Assembly: GCA_018902755.1 (NCBI GenBank)
Contig: JAHIQI010000069.1
Location: 186,001 to 250,000 of the forward strand
Origin: Pseudomonadota bacterium
GTDB lineage: Bacteria; Desulfobacterota; Desulfarculia; Desulfarculales; Desulfarculaceae
Direction of reading: 5' to 3'
DNA length: 64,000 nt
Under the pieces are notes generated by a model. That model saw only the letters and a list, made by a program, of their open reading frames with translations, had not been told where the DNA came from and ran no database searches. Below, piece after piece: positions 1 to 9,067 of the stretch. Both the position numbers and the translations under genes were made by a program. Each line of letters opens with the position of its first letter. Position 1 is the first letter of the stretch.

Positions 1-152
1 AGGCCCAGGGCCTCGAACTCCAGGGCGGCCAGGGTGCCGGTGGCGTCCTGGGTCAGAGTCTGATCGATTTTAAGTGAAATTTCCTTGCCGGGCTCGAAGG
101 AACCTTCGCTGAGATGCCCTTCGATGATCTTCCGGGTTAGGGATTTTGCCAT
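1..152 (-). CDS. acn: Aconitate hydratase, N-terminal fragment
   Basis: Only the first 50 codons lie in the window; the gene continues off the left edge. The translation starts MAKSLTRKIIEGHL and contains IDQTLTQDATGTLAAL, the N-terminal signature of the aconitase/homoaconitase superfamily (monomeric aconitase type, citrate to isocitrate through a [4Fe-4S] cluster). The cluster cysteines lie outside the window. The ATG is preceded by GGAG at a normal distance. Aconitase is the best call from family knowledge; a homoaconitase or 3-isopropylmalate dehydratase large subunit cannot be fully excluded from 50 residues. Confidence 0.8.
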   Translation of the reverse strand, partial: MAKSLTRKIIEGHLSEGSFEPGKEISLKIDQTLTQDATGTLAALEFEALG

Positions 153-234
153 TAATTGCTCCAAAATTGTAGGTCAGGCCCAAACCAAGTCATTTTAAGG
201 GTATGAGGGCCGCATGGCAACCCGGCGCGGGCGC

Positions 235-266
235 AAAAAAAGGCCCGCGCATTTGGCGCGGGCCTT
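235..266 (-). terminator. Intrinsic terminator of the small Cys-protein gene
   Basis: Read on the minus strand, a perfect 10-bp GC-rich stem (AGGCCCGCGC with its complement, 5-base loop) is followed by seven T. It lies about 55 bases after the stop of the gene ending at 321 and would also insulate the aconitase promoter downstream. Confidence 0.85.
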
Positions 267-320
267 GGCGGGCGGGGGGGTGATCCGTCCGCCTCTACAC
301 GATGAGGGAAACAGGGAGTT

Positions 321-611
321 CTAAGCTGCCTTGACCTTCAATTCCTTGGCGAACCCGGCGCCAATTTCGCACTTGCGGCAAGCTACCAGGTTCATTTTGA
401 ACACAAAGATGTGGAAGGGTTCGGCTCCTATGTTCGACCAGCGGGGCTCGTTGGCGGTCATATAACGTTTGGCGCAAGATTCGCGGGTAAGCTTCAAACC
501 GCCGGGCTGGCTGGGGCACTGGATCATCGCGTTGGGATTTTGGGCCAACCAGTCTTCGGTGTTGATGTTGGGGATGAATTGCTGCTTACGGGTCCTCTTG
601 AAACGCCTCAT
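321..611 (-). CDS. Small cysteine-containing protein, unknown function
   Basis: A 96-residue protein with a basic N-terminus (MRRFKRTRKQQF) and four cysteines: one in IQCPSQPGG, one in RESCAKRYM and a CRKC pair near the C-terminus. The spacing suggests a small zinc-ribbon-like metal site. No signal peptide or membrane segment is seen. I place the start at the ATG at 611 because AAGGGGGA precedes it at normal spacing; a more upstream ATG at 656 in the same frame lacks such a site. It has its own downstream terminator, so it is monocistronic. I do not recognise the family. The density of cysteines is reminiscent of the PxxKW protein encoded at 39.0-39.3 kb, but the motifs differ. Confidence 0.6.
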   Translation of the reverse strand: MRRFKRTRKQQFIPNINTEDWLAQNPNAMIQCPSQPGGLKLTRESCAKRYMTANEPRWSNIGAEPFHIFVFKMNLVACRKCEIGAGFAKELKVKAA

Positions 612-812
612 GTAAGTCCCCCTTGCCGGTGCATAGTTTTTGATACTGCCTCTCACTAAAGCAAAAAAGGTGCCATAACCATTTCCCAGGTTTTAAGGCG
701 AAATGTTCTTGGCCTATAACATGCTGATTAAAAATAAAAAAAGTTGGTATGCAACTCAAATTTGTGGTCTGGCGATATCAATTACTACCTTATCGGGAAA
801 GGGGTAATGATA

Positions 813-925
813 TGTCCAAATGCGGACATATGACTAAAATCGAACAGATGCCGTTAAGCTTCAAGTTAGACACTAAATACCGGTTGTCCAGATCGGTGAA
901 TTAGACCCCTGTCGAATTCCGGACA
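813..925 (+). promoter_or_regulatory. Two TGTC(C/G)-N6-GGACA dyads, candidate activator sites
   Basis: Positions 813-828 read TGTCCAAATGCGGACA (with flanks an 8-bp perfect inverted repeat, 810-831) and 910-925 read TGTCGAATTCCGGACA. They lie about 180 and 85 bases ahead of the start site predicted for the sigma-54 promoter at 977-992, the usual range for enhancer-binding proteins. A 15/16 match to the second copy lies upstream of the NtrC-family gene on the minus strand (6124-6139). The rest of the AT-rich gap 612-1054 shows no gene; TAACCCCT occurs twice at about 949-971. Confidence 0.5.
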
Positions 926-976
926 AAGTTGGCCGAGCGGGTCATCCTAACCCCTCGAAAAGCCTAACCCCTGCCA

Positions 977-992
977 TGGTCCTTTTTTTGCA
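977..992 (+). promoter_or_regulatory. Candidate sigma-54 (-24/-12) promoter
   Basis: TGGTCCTTTTTTTGCA has the invariant GG and GC exactly 12 bases apart as in TGGCACG-N4-TTGCW. The predicted start is near 1003, about 50 bases before the receiver-protein ATG at 1055. The T-rich spacer is typical. Two dyads upstream fit activator binding. Confidence 0.6.
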
Positions 993-1054
993 TATATTCA
1001 GAGGCAAGTTTCATCAATCACGGACTGCCTTAGCTAACCCTGCGAGGTAACGCC

Positions 1055-1426
1055 ATGCTGCAAATAATGGTCGTTGAAAACGACCCCAGCCTGGCCCGCC
1101 TGTATCGCGAAGAACTGGAAGACGCCGGTTTTAGGGTGGTGGTGCGTTCGGATTTGAGAAATGCCTTGCGCACCCTCCAGGGGGCTCCGGCCCACGTCCT
1201 GGTTACAAACCTGGATCTGGTGGGCGGACGCTTGGAGCACTGGATGGACCACCTGCGCCAGGTGCACGAAGGCGGGGTAGTCCTGTTGGGCCGCCGTTGC
1301 CGCCGCCCGCCACCCATCGATGGCCTATCGGTCCTGGACAAGTCTTCCGATTTAAGCGATCTGGTGGAGCGCCTGCGGGACATGGCCAACACCGCTTGGT
1401 GGCAACACGCAGGCGGCAACTGCTGA
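1055..1426 (+). CDS. Single-domain receiver-like protein with degenerate phosphorylation site
   Basis: A 123-residue CheY-like receiver fold with no output domain. MLQIMVVENDP gives the beta-1 strand with a partly conserved acidic pair (N9/D10), and LDKSSDL gives the conserved Lys (K96) near the C-terminus. The segment HVLVTNLDL places Asn52 where the phospho-acceptor Asp normally sits, with an Asp two residues later. It may therefore be a pseudo-receiver that works by protein contact rather than phosphorylation. The start is supported by GAGG nine bases upstream. It is preceded by a sigma-54-type promoter and likely dyad operators, and followed by the LonB-type protease gene, suggesting an adaptor or stress role, which is inference only. 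Confidence 0.75.
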   Translation: MLQIMVVENDPSLARLYREELEDAGFRVVVRSDLRNALRTLQGAPAHVLVTNLDLVGGRLEHWMDHLRQVHEGGVVLLGRRCRRPPPIDGLSVLDKSSDLSDLVERLRDMANTAWWQHAGGNC

Positions 1427-1525
1427 TTCCCGCCTTTCCCTTCCCGCCGACTCTCGCCGGCATGTGCTATCCTATTGCCTAACTGAAAACTCATCCGAAT
1501 GTTGAACCTCGGGCGGGAGCGCGCC

Positions 1526-3928
1526 ATGCCTTCATCCACCCCTAAGCCTTTGGACATTTCTCAACTGCGGCGGGTTTTCGACCCCGCCTTGGTTCCCTTT
1601 GAAACCAGCGACAAGGCCCCAGATTGTCTGGATTCGGTCTTGGGACAGGCCCGGGCCAAGGAGGCGCTGAGCTTTGGCCTGGCCATGAAAGACATGGATT
1701 TCCACGTCTACGTGGCCGGCCCCCAGCGCACCGGCAAGACCCACCTGGTCACAACCTTTCTGAACCGGTTGGCCGCCGAGCAAGAGCCGCCGCTGGACTG
1801 GGTGTACGTGCACAACTTCCAGGAGCCGGACGAGCCCAAGGCCCTGAGCCTACCGCCGGGCGGTGGGCGACGCCTGGCCAAGCAGATGAGCAAGCTCCTG
1901 GAGAACATGAAGGCCGCCATCCCCGAGTTGTTCGAAGGCGAGAACTACTCCCGGCGCAAGGACAACTTGACCTCCGAGTTCAAACGGGCCCGCAGCGACA
2001 TTTTCGCGGGCCTGGACTCCCAGGCCAGGGAGCAGGGTTACGTGCTCAAATTCGAGCCCACCGGGATCATGGTGGCCCCGGCCGGGGAGGACGGCGAGCC
2101 CCTGCCCGACAACGTCCTGCGGGAGATGAACGAACAGGAGCGCGAGGAACTACGCAAGAAAAGCGACGTGATTCAGGCCAAGGTCACCGAGGCCCTGCGC
2201 GCGGTAAACGCCAAGGAAAAAGACCTGCACGAGGCCCTGAGCGGCCTGGACAAGGAGATGGTGCTCCAGGCGGTGGGTCACATGCTCAGCGACATGCAGC
2301 AGGAATATGCCGGGCAGCAACCGGTGCTGGACTATCTGGAGCAGGTGCAGCAGGACCTGGTGAACAACTACGAGCAGTTCAAGCACAAGGAAAAATCGCC
2401 GCTGCCCTTCCCGGTGCCCACCGAGGAGCCGGACTTCCGCGAATACCAGGTGAACGTGTTCGTGGACAACTCGGCCACCAAGGGCGCGCCGGTGGTGGTG
2501 GAGCACAACCCCACCTATCCCAACCTCTTTGGCCGTATCGAGCGCCAGGCCCAGTTCGGAGCCTTGCTCACCGACTTCACCCTGCTCAAGCCCGGCGCCT
2601 TGCACCGGGCCAACGGCGGCTATCTGGTGCTGCCGGTCATGGACCTGTTGCGCTACTGGCTGCCCTGGGAGGGGCTCAAGAGGGCGCTCAGGGACCGCAA
2701 GGTGAAGATGGAAGACGTCATGGAGCAACTGGGCTACATGATCACCCGCACGCTGAGGCCCGAGCCCATACCCCTGGACCTCAAGGTGGTGCTGGTGGGC
2801 GACAGCCAGCTCTATCATTTGCTCTACGTGCACGATCAGCAGTTCCCCAAGCTGTTCAAGGTGCGCGCCCAGATGAGCGAGTACATGGACTGGGGCGACC
2901 AGGAGGTGAGCGAGTTCATCAACCACCTTTGCCAGATCGCCCGCAGGAAAGAGCTGCGGCCCTTGCACCGCAGCGCGGTGGCTCGGCTCATAGAGCGGGC
3001 CTCGGAGATGTCCGGCGACAGCGAGCATCTCACCCTTCGCCTGGCCGACCTGGAGGACCTGGTAAAGGAGAGCAACTTCCACGCCGGTGAGGCGGGACGC
3101 GAACACGTCACCACCGAAGACGTGACCACGGCCATCGCCGGGCGGCGGCGGCGCGGCGCCATGATGGAAGAGCACCTACGCAACGCCACCACCCGGGGAT
3201 TCATCAACATTGCCACCGACGGCAGCGTCCAGGGGCAGATAAACGGTTTGGCGGTGTACGATCTGGGCGACTACGCCTTTGGCAGCCCCAGCCGCATCTC
3301 GGCCAGCGTGGGCCTGGGCAAGGAAGGGGTCACCAACATAGACCGCGAGGCCGATCTATCCGGGCCCTTCCACAACAAGGGCGTGCTGATAATCGGCGGC
3401 TTCCTGCGCCAACGTTTCGCCCGCCGCGGCCCCATGGCCCTGACCGCCAGCTTGGTGTTCGAGCAGAGCTACGGCACCGTGGACGGCGACTCCGCCTCCC
3501 TGGCCGAGGTGATAACCCTCATCTCCGAACTGGCCCAGGTGCCCCTGCGCCAGGACCTGGCCGTCACCGGCAGCATGGACCAGCACGGCCACGCCCAGGC
3601 CATCGGCGGGGTGAACCTCAAGATCGAGGGATTTTACCGTCTGTGCGAAAAGCGGGGCCTAACCGGCAAGCAGGGGGTGGTGATCCCCTCGGCCAACCTC
3701 AAGAACCTGATGCTGCATCCCGACGTGGTGAAAGCGGTGCAGGAGGGCAAGTTCGCGGTCTACGCGGTGGACACCATGGACCAGGCCCTGGAGCTGTTCA
3801 CCGGCCTGCCCGCCGGGGAGCGCGGCGAAGATGATGCCTACCCCGAGGGCTCGGTGAACTACCTGGTCGAGCAGCAATTGGAGGCCATGCGCCAGGCGGT
3901 GAAGGACATGGCCGGCAAGGACAAGTAA
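1526..3928 (+). CDS. Lon-family ATP-dependent protease, LonB-like (AAA_32 type)
   Basis: An 800-residue AAA+ serine protease of the bacterial LonB-like family (soluble, without the membrane segments of archaeal LonB). Walker A is GPQRTGKT (65-72). A long charged helical insertion spans roughly 160-290, and the Lon proteolytic domain forms the last ~200 residues. The Ser/Lys dyad is visible as S656 in DGDSAS and K699 in NLKIEG, 43 residues apart as in Lon. It should degrade misfolded or regulatory proteins in the cytosol. I choose the ATG at 1526 (GGGAG upstream) over the ATG at 1499, which has no Shine-Dalgarno. A strong terminator follows immediately. Its promoter may be shared with the receiver gene upstream, about 100 bases away. 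Confidence 0.9.
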   Translation: MPSSTPKPLDISQLRRVFDPALVPFETSDKAPDCLDSVLGQARAKEALSFGLAMKDMDFHVYVAGPQRTGKTHLVTTFLNRLAAEQEPPLDWVYVHNFQEPDEPKALSLPPGGGRRLAKQMSKLLENMKAAIPELFEGENYSRRKDNLTSEFKRARSDIFAGLDSQAREQGYVLKFEPTGIMVAPAGEDGEPLPDNVLREMNEQEREELRKKSDVIQAKVTEALRAVNAKEKDLHEALSGLDKEMVLQAVGHMLSDMQQEYAGQQPVLDYLEQVQQDLVNNYEQFKHKEKSPLPFPVPTEEPDFREYQVNVFVDNSATKGAPVVVEHNPTYPNLFGRIERQAQFGALLTDFTLLKPGALHRANGGYLVLPVMDLLRYWLPWEGLKRALRDRKVKMEDVMEQLGYMITRTLRPEPIPLDLKVVLVGDSQLYHLLYVHDQQFPKLFKVRAQMSEYMDWGDQEVSEFINHLCQIARRKELRPLHRSAVARLIERASEMSGDSEHLTLRLADLEDLVKESNFHAGEAGREHVTTEDVTTAIAGRRRRGAMMEEHLRNATTRGFINIATDGSVQGQINGLAVYDLGDYAFGSPSRISASVGLGKEGVTNIDREADLSGPFHNKGVLIIGGFLRQRFARRGPMALTASLVFEQSYGTVDGDSASLAEVITLISELAQVPLRQDLAVTGSMDQHGHAQAIGGVNLKIEGFYRLCEKRGLTGKQGVVIPSANLKNLMLHPDVVKAVQEGKFAVYAVDTMDQALELFTGLPAGERGEDDAYPEGSVNYLVEQQLEAMRQAVKDMAGKDK

Positions 3929-3934
3929 AGCCCA

Positions 3935-3970
3935 CGGCCCCCGGACGCAAAATCCGGGGGCCGTTTTTTT
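3935..3970 (+). terminator. Intrinsic terminator after LonB-type protease
   Basis: An 11-bp perfect stem CGGCCCCCGGA with a 7-base loop is followed by seven T. Confidence 0.9.
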
Positions 3971-3997
3971 GCGCCCTTGGCGCGGGAGTTTTGGCTT

Positions 3998-4554
3998 ATG
4001 GCCCGGATAGAAGAATTAGCCCCGGAACAGATGACCCCCCAGCAGGCCGAGATATGGCAGGAGGTGGTGTCGGGCCGCCCCAGCCCGGCCGGGCCCTTCA
4101 ACGTGTGGCTGCGGGCCCCGGGGATGGCCCGTTGGGCCTCGCGCCTGGGGGAGCAACTCCGCCTGCACAGCACCCTGGAGCGCCGCTTGTCCGAGCTGGC
4201 CATCCTGGTGGGTTCGCGGCACTGGAACTGCGCGGCCGAGTGGGCCATCCACGAGCCCTTTGCCCGAGAGGCTGGCCTGGCCCCGGAGATCATCACCAGC
4301 ATCAACTACAAGATCGAGCCGGAGTTCGAGGCCGCCGACGAGGCGGCGGTGTACGCCTTCTGCCGCCAGGCCCTGGAGCAGACCTCGGTGGATGACGACA
4401 CCTACAGCCGTTGTCTGAAGCTTTTTGGGGAGGAGGGCATGGTGGAGCTTACCGGCATTGTGGGCTACTACTGCCTGGTGGCCCTGACCCTGAACGTGTT
4501 CCAGGTGCCCGCGCCCGAGGGGGCGGCCCAGGAGTTGAGCCTGCGCAAAGCGAC

Positions 4555-4558
<4 letters not shown>
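3998..4558 (+). CDS. Carboxymuconolactone decarboxylase (AhpD-like) family protein
   Basis: A 186-residue all-helical protein of the CMD/AhpD superfamily. The core segment RLSELAILVGSRHWNC followed by EWAIHEPFAREAG matches the usual family core with its Glu, Cys and His. The second cysteine of the AhpD CXXC redox pair is not present, so peroxidase-reductant activity is doubtful and the substrate is unknown. An in-frame TTG exists at 3977, but the ATG at 3998 has GGGAG upstream. The stop codon overlaps the stop of the convergent NtrC-family gene within a shared CTAG. Family assignment is firm; function is not. Confidence 0.8.
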
Positions 4559-6009
<1,451 letters not shown>

Positions 6010-6123
6010 GAGGCCTCCCCAAAGCAGAGCGGCAGGCACGGGAATGATCCATTGGAAAATATGGGGGTGCTTTGCCGCGATGAAGACATGAGTTGCTCCC
6101 AATTAACTGCCGCATCTTAACAC

Positions 6124-6139
6124 TGACCGGAATTCGACA
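6124..6139 (-). promoter_or_regulatory. TGTC-N8-GWCA dyad upstream of the NtrC-family gene
   Basis: On the minus strand this reads TGTCGAATTCCGGTCA, matching the copy at 910-925 at 15 of 16 bases. Both copies sit upstream of signalling genes, which suggests a common DNA-binding protein, possibly the NtrC-family regulator itself. Confidence 0.45.
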
Positions 6140-6146
6140 CAAGCGG

Positions 6147-6187
6147 ACTGCAAATATGTCACTCAAAATACTGCAAATACTGCAAAG
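6147..6187. repeat. Three direct copies of ACTGCAAA
   Basis: ACTGCAAA occurs at 6147-6154, 6170-6177 and 6179-6186 in the intergenic space between the divergent NtrC-family and EndoQ-helicase genes. The octamer array may be a binding site for an unidentified regulator of either gene. Confidence 0.45.
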
Positions 6188-6235
6188 CAATTGATCTCTT
6201 GCTTCCCGGGCCCGGCCGCGTTAGCCTTTTGAGCC

Positions 6236-9067
6236 ATGTTGATCGCCGATCTGCACATACATTCGCGCTATTCCCGGGCCACCGCCAAGAGCCTGAACCC
6301 CGAGAACCTTTGGATCGCGGCCCAGCGCAAGGGCCTCGGGCTCTTGGGCAGCGGCGACTTCACCCATCCCGCCTGGCTGGACGAGTTGGAAGAGAAGCTG
6401 GTGGCCACCGGTGACGGGGCCTACGAGCTGCGGCCCGAGTTGGCCGCCCCCCTGGAAAGCGAGGTGCCCGGCCCCTGCCGCGCCCCGGTGCGCTTCCTGC
6501 TCTCCGGCGAAATCAGCACCATCTACAAACGACACGGGGTTACCCGCAAGGTCCACTCCCTGATCCTGGCGCCCGACTTCGCCGCCGCCCGGCGCATAAA
6601 CCAGCGCCTGGACCGCCTGGGCAATATCACCAGCGACGGACGGCCCATCCTGGGCCTGGACACCCGCGACCTCCTGGAGCTGTGCCTGGACGAGGCCCCG
6701 GACGTCATCTTCATTCCCGCCCACGTGTGGACCCCCTGGTTCAGCCTGTTCGGCTCCAAGAGCGGCTTCGACGCCTTGGAGGAGTGTTTCGACGACCTGA
6801 GCGGGCACATCCACGCCCTGGAGACCGGACTGTCCTCCGACCCGGCCATGAACTGGCGCATCAGCGCCCTGGACCGCTACAAGCTGATCAGCAACTCCGA
6901 CGCCCACAGCCCCTCCAAGTTGGCCCGCGAGGCCAACCTGCTCACCTGCGAGCCCACCTATCCCGCCCTGGCCCAGGCCATCAACACCCCGGACGGCCAG
7001 GGCCTGGCCGGCACCCTGGAGTTTTTCCCCCATGAGGGCAAGTACCACCTGGACGGCCACCGCAAGTGCGGGGTGTGCCTGGAGCCCGGCGAGACCCGCG
7101 GGCTGGGCGGCCGCTGCCCGGTGTGCGGCAAGCCTCTCACGGTGGGGGTGTTGAGCCGGGTGGAGGATCTGGCCGACCGCCCCGAGGGGCACTGCCCCAC
7201 GGACGCGCCGTCCTTTGAGTCCATCGTGCCCCTCAATGAGGTGGTGGGAGAGGTGATGCAGCGTGGCCCGGCCACCAAGGGCGTGGTGCAGGCGGTGGAG
7301 CAATTGCTGGCCGACCTGGGGCCCGAGCTGTTCATCCTGCGCCAGGCCCCCCTTGAAGAGCTGGAGCGGGTGCGCGGCCCGGTGCTTTCCGAGGCGGTGC
7401 GGCGCATGCGTACCGGCGAGGTGGTGCTGGAGGGCGGCTTTGACGGCCAGTTTGGGGTGGTCAAGCTGTTCACCCCCCAGGAGCGCGAGCAGCTAAAGGG
7501 CCAGGGCCGCCTGTGGCGCGACGCCCCAACGGCCCAGCGCAAGCTTAAAAAAAAAGCCCTGAATAAGCCCGAGCCCGCCCCGCCCCTGTTGCCCCTAGCC
7601 GAGGCGGCGGCCGACAAACTGAATCCCGAACAACAAGAGGCGGTGGACCACCGGGGCGCGCCGCTCATCGTGCGGGCAGGTCCCGGCGCGGGCAAGACCA
7701 GGGTCTTGGTGCAACGGGCCGTGGGCCTGGTGGAAGAGGGCGCGGCTCCGGGACGGGTGCTGATGATCACTTTCACCCGCAAGGCCGCCGGGGAGATGGC
7801 TTCGCGCCTGGCCGAGGAGAACCCCGCCGCCGCCCTGGTCAAGGTGAGCACTTTCCATGCCTTGGGCCGCGAAATAATTTCCCAGGCCCTGGGCGGCGAC
7901 CTCCTGATTCTGGGCCAAGACGAGCGCACCGCTATTATCAAAGAGCTTGCCGCCGATCTGGGCCTGCGCCCCGGCCAGGCCGAGCTGGCCCTGACCCGCC
8001 TCAAGCAGCAGGTGCATCCTCAGCCAAGCCTCGAGTTGGCCCCACTTTGGCAGACCTACGAGAACGCCCTGGCCCAGCGCGAGGCCCTGGACCTGGACGA
8101 CCTGGTGCGCCGGGCGGTGCTGGCCTTGGAGGAGGACCCGGCCCTGGCCCAGGCCTGGGGCGGGCGCTTCGACCACGTGTTGGTGGACGAGTACCAGGAC
8201 AGCAACCAGGCCCAGGTGAGCTTGCTCAAGCGTCTGCTGGCCGGGGGCGCCTCGCTCACCGCCATCGGCGACCCGGACCAGGCCATCTACGGCTTCCGTG
8301 GAGCCAGCCGCGAGGGCTTTCTGCGCTTTGCCCAGGACTTCCCCGGCGCGCGCGAGATAGGCCTAACCCGCAACTACCGCAACCAGGGGGCCATTTTGGA
8401 GGCGGCCCAGGGGCTGTTGGCCGCGGACCCGGACCCCGGCCGTTTGGCCCTAAGCGCCCAGGCCGGGCAGGGAGTCAAGCCGGTGTGGGCCGAACTGCCC
8501 AGCCCCAAGGCCGAGGCGGCCTGGGTGGCGGCCAAGATCGTGGAGCTGACCGGCGGGCTGGACTCGCGCCAGGTGGAGCGGGGCGACGCCGGTGAACTGG
8601 CCCCCAGGGACATAGCGGTGCTCTACCGCCTGCACGCCCAGGCCGCGCCGCTGGCGCAGGCCCTGGCCCAGGCCGGGGTGCCCTTTCAGGTGGCCGGACA
8701 GGAGCCTCTGGGCGAAACCGATCCCTTGGACTTCAAGGCCCAGCGGGTGAGCCTGCTGACCCTGCACGCGGCCAAGGGCCTGGAGTTCGCCGCCGTGTTC
8801 GTGGTGGGGGTGGAGCAGGGCCTGCTGCCCTACCACCCGCCCGGGGGCGAGCTCTCGGACATGGGCGAGGAGCGCCGCCTTCTCTACGTGGCCATGACCC
8901 GCGCCAAGCAGAGCCTGTTCCTAAGCCGGGCCAAGGCCCGCAGCCTGTTCGGGGTGGGCGGGCCTAGAGAGGCCTCGCCTTTGGTGGGGGAGATTCCCGC
9001 CGGTGCCTGGCAGCGGGAGAGGGTGGTCACCCGCCGAAGGGCCTGGCAGATGGATTTGTTCGGCTAG
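6236..9067 (+). CDS. EndoQ-like PHP nuclease fused to UvrD/PcrA-type helicase
   Basis: A 943-residue two-part enzyme. Residues 1 to ~430 form a PHP-type nuclease like archaeal endonuclease Q: metal-site motifs DLHIHS (5-10), SGEIS (E92), H107, PAHVW (H163), HIHALETG and NSDAHS (220-225), then a zinc ribbon with C278, C281, C294 and C297. Residues ~460-943 form an SF1A helicase: Walker A AGPGAGKTR near 480, TFTRKAAGEM, VDEYQDSN near 650, GDPDQAIYGFRGA, RNYRNQ, LTLHAAKGLEF and RRLLYVAMTRAK. The region between motifs IV and V is short, so the 2B subdomain is reduced. EndoQ nicks 5' of deaminated bases (uracil, hypoxanthine), so the fusion could couple lesion incision to unwinding; that coupling is inference. 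The ATG lacks a clear Shine-Dalgarno. Confidence 0.88.
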   Translation: MLIADLHIHSRYSRATAKSLNPENLWIAAQRKGLGLLGSGDFTHPAWLDELEEKLVATGDGAYELRPELAAPLESEVPGPCRAPVRFLLSGEISTIYKRHGVTRKVHSLILAPDFAAARRINQRLDRLGNITSDGRPILGLDTRDLLELCLDEAPDVIFIPAHVWTPWFSLFGSKSGFDALEECFDDLSGHIHALETGLSSDPAMNWRISALDRYKLISNSDAHSPSKLAREANLLTCEPTYPALAQAINTPDGQGLAGTLEFFPHEGKYHLDGHRKCGVCLEPGETRGLGGRCPVCGKPLTVGVLSRVEDLADRPEGHCPTDAPSFESIVPLNEVVGEVMQRGPATKGVVQAVEQLLADLGPELFILRQAPLEELERVRGPVLSEAVRRMRTGEVVLEGGFDGQFGVVKLFTPQEREQLKGQGRLWRDAPTAQRKLKKKALNKPEPAPPLLPLAEAAADKLNPEQQEAVDHRGAPLIVRAGPGAGKTRVLVQRAVGLVEEGAAPGRVLMITFTRKAAGEMASRLAEENPAAALVKVSTFHALGREIISQALGGDLLILGQDERTAIIKELAADLGLRPGQAELALTRLKQQVHPQPSLELAPLWQTYENALAQREALDLDDLVRRAVLALEEDPALAQAWGGRFDHVLVDEYQDSNQAQVSLLKRLLAGGASLTAIGDPDQAIYGFRGASREGFLRFAQDFPGAREIGLTRNYRNQGAILEAAQGLLAADPDPGRLALSAQAGQGVKPVWAELPSPKAEAAWVAAKIVELTGGLDSRQVERGDAGELAPRDIAVLYRLHAQAAPLAQALAQAGVPFQVAGQEPLGETDPLDFKAQRVSLLTLHAAKGLEFAAVFVVGVEQGLLPYHPPGGELSDMGEERRLLYVAMTRAKQSLFLSRAKARSLFGVGGPREASPLVGEIPAGAWQRERVVTRRRAWQMDLFG

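Noticed and set aside
2150..3175. Long His/Leu/Val-rich reading frames antisense to lonB and many other genes
   Set aside because: Typical shadows of GC-rich codon bias: no motifs, no ribosome sites, complete overlap with well-supported genes.
6010..6235. Sigma-54 promoter ahead of the NtrC-family gene
   Set aside because: I could not find GG and GC at the required 12-base spacing on the minus strand between the dyad and the start.
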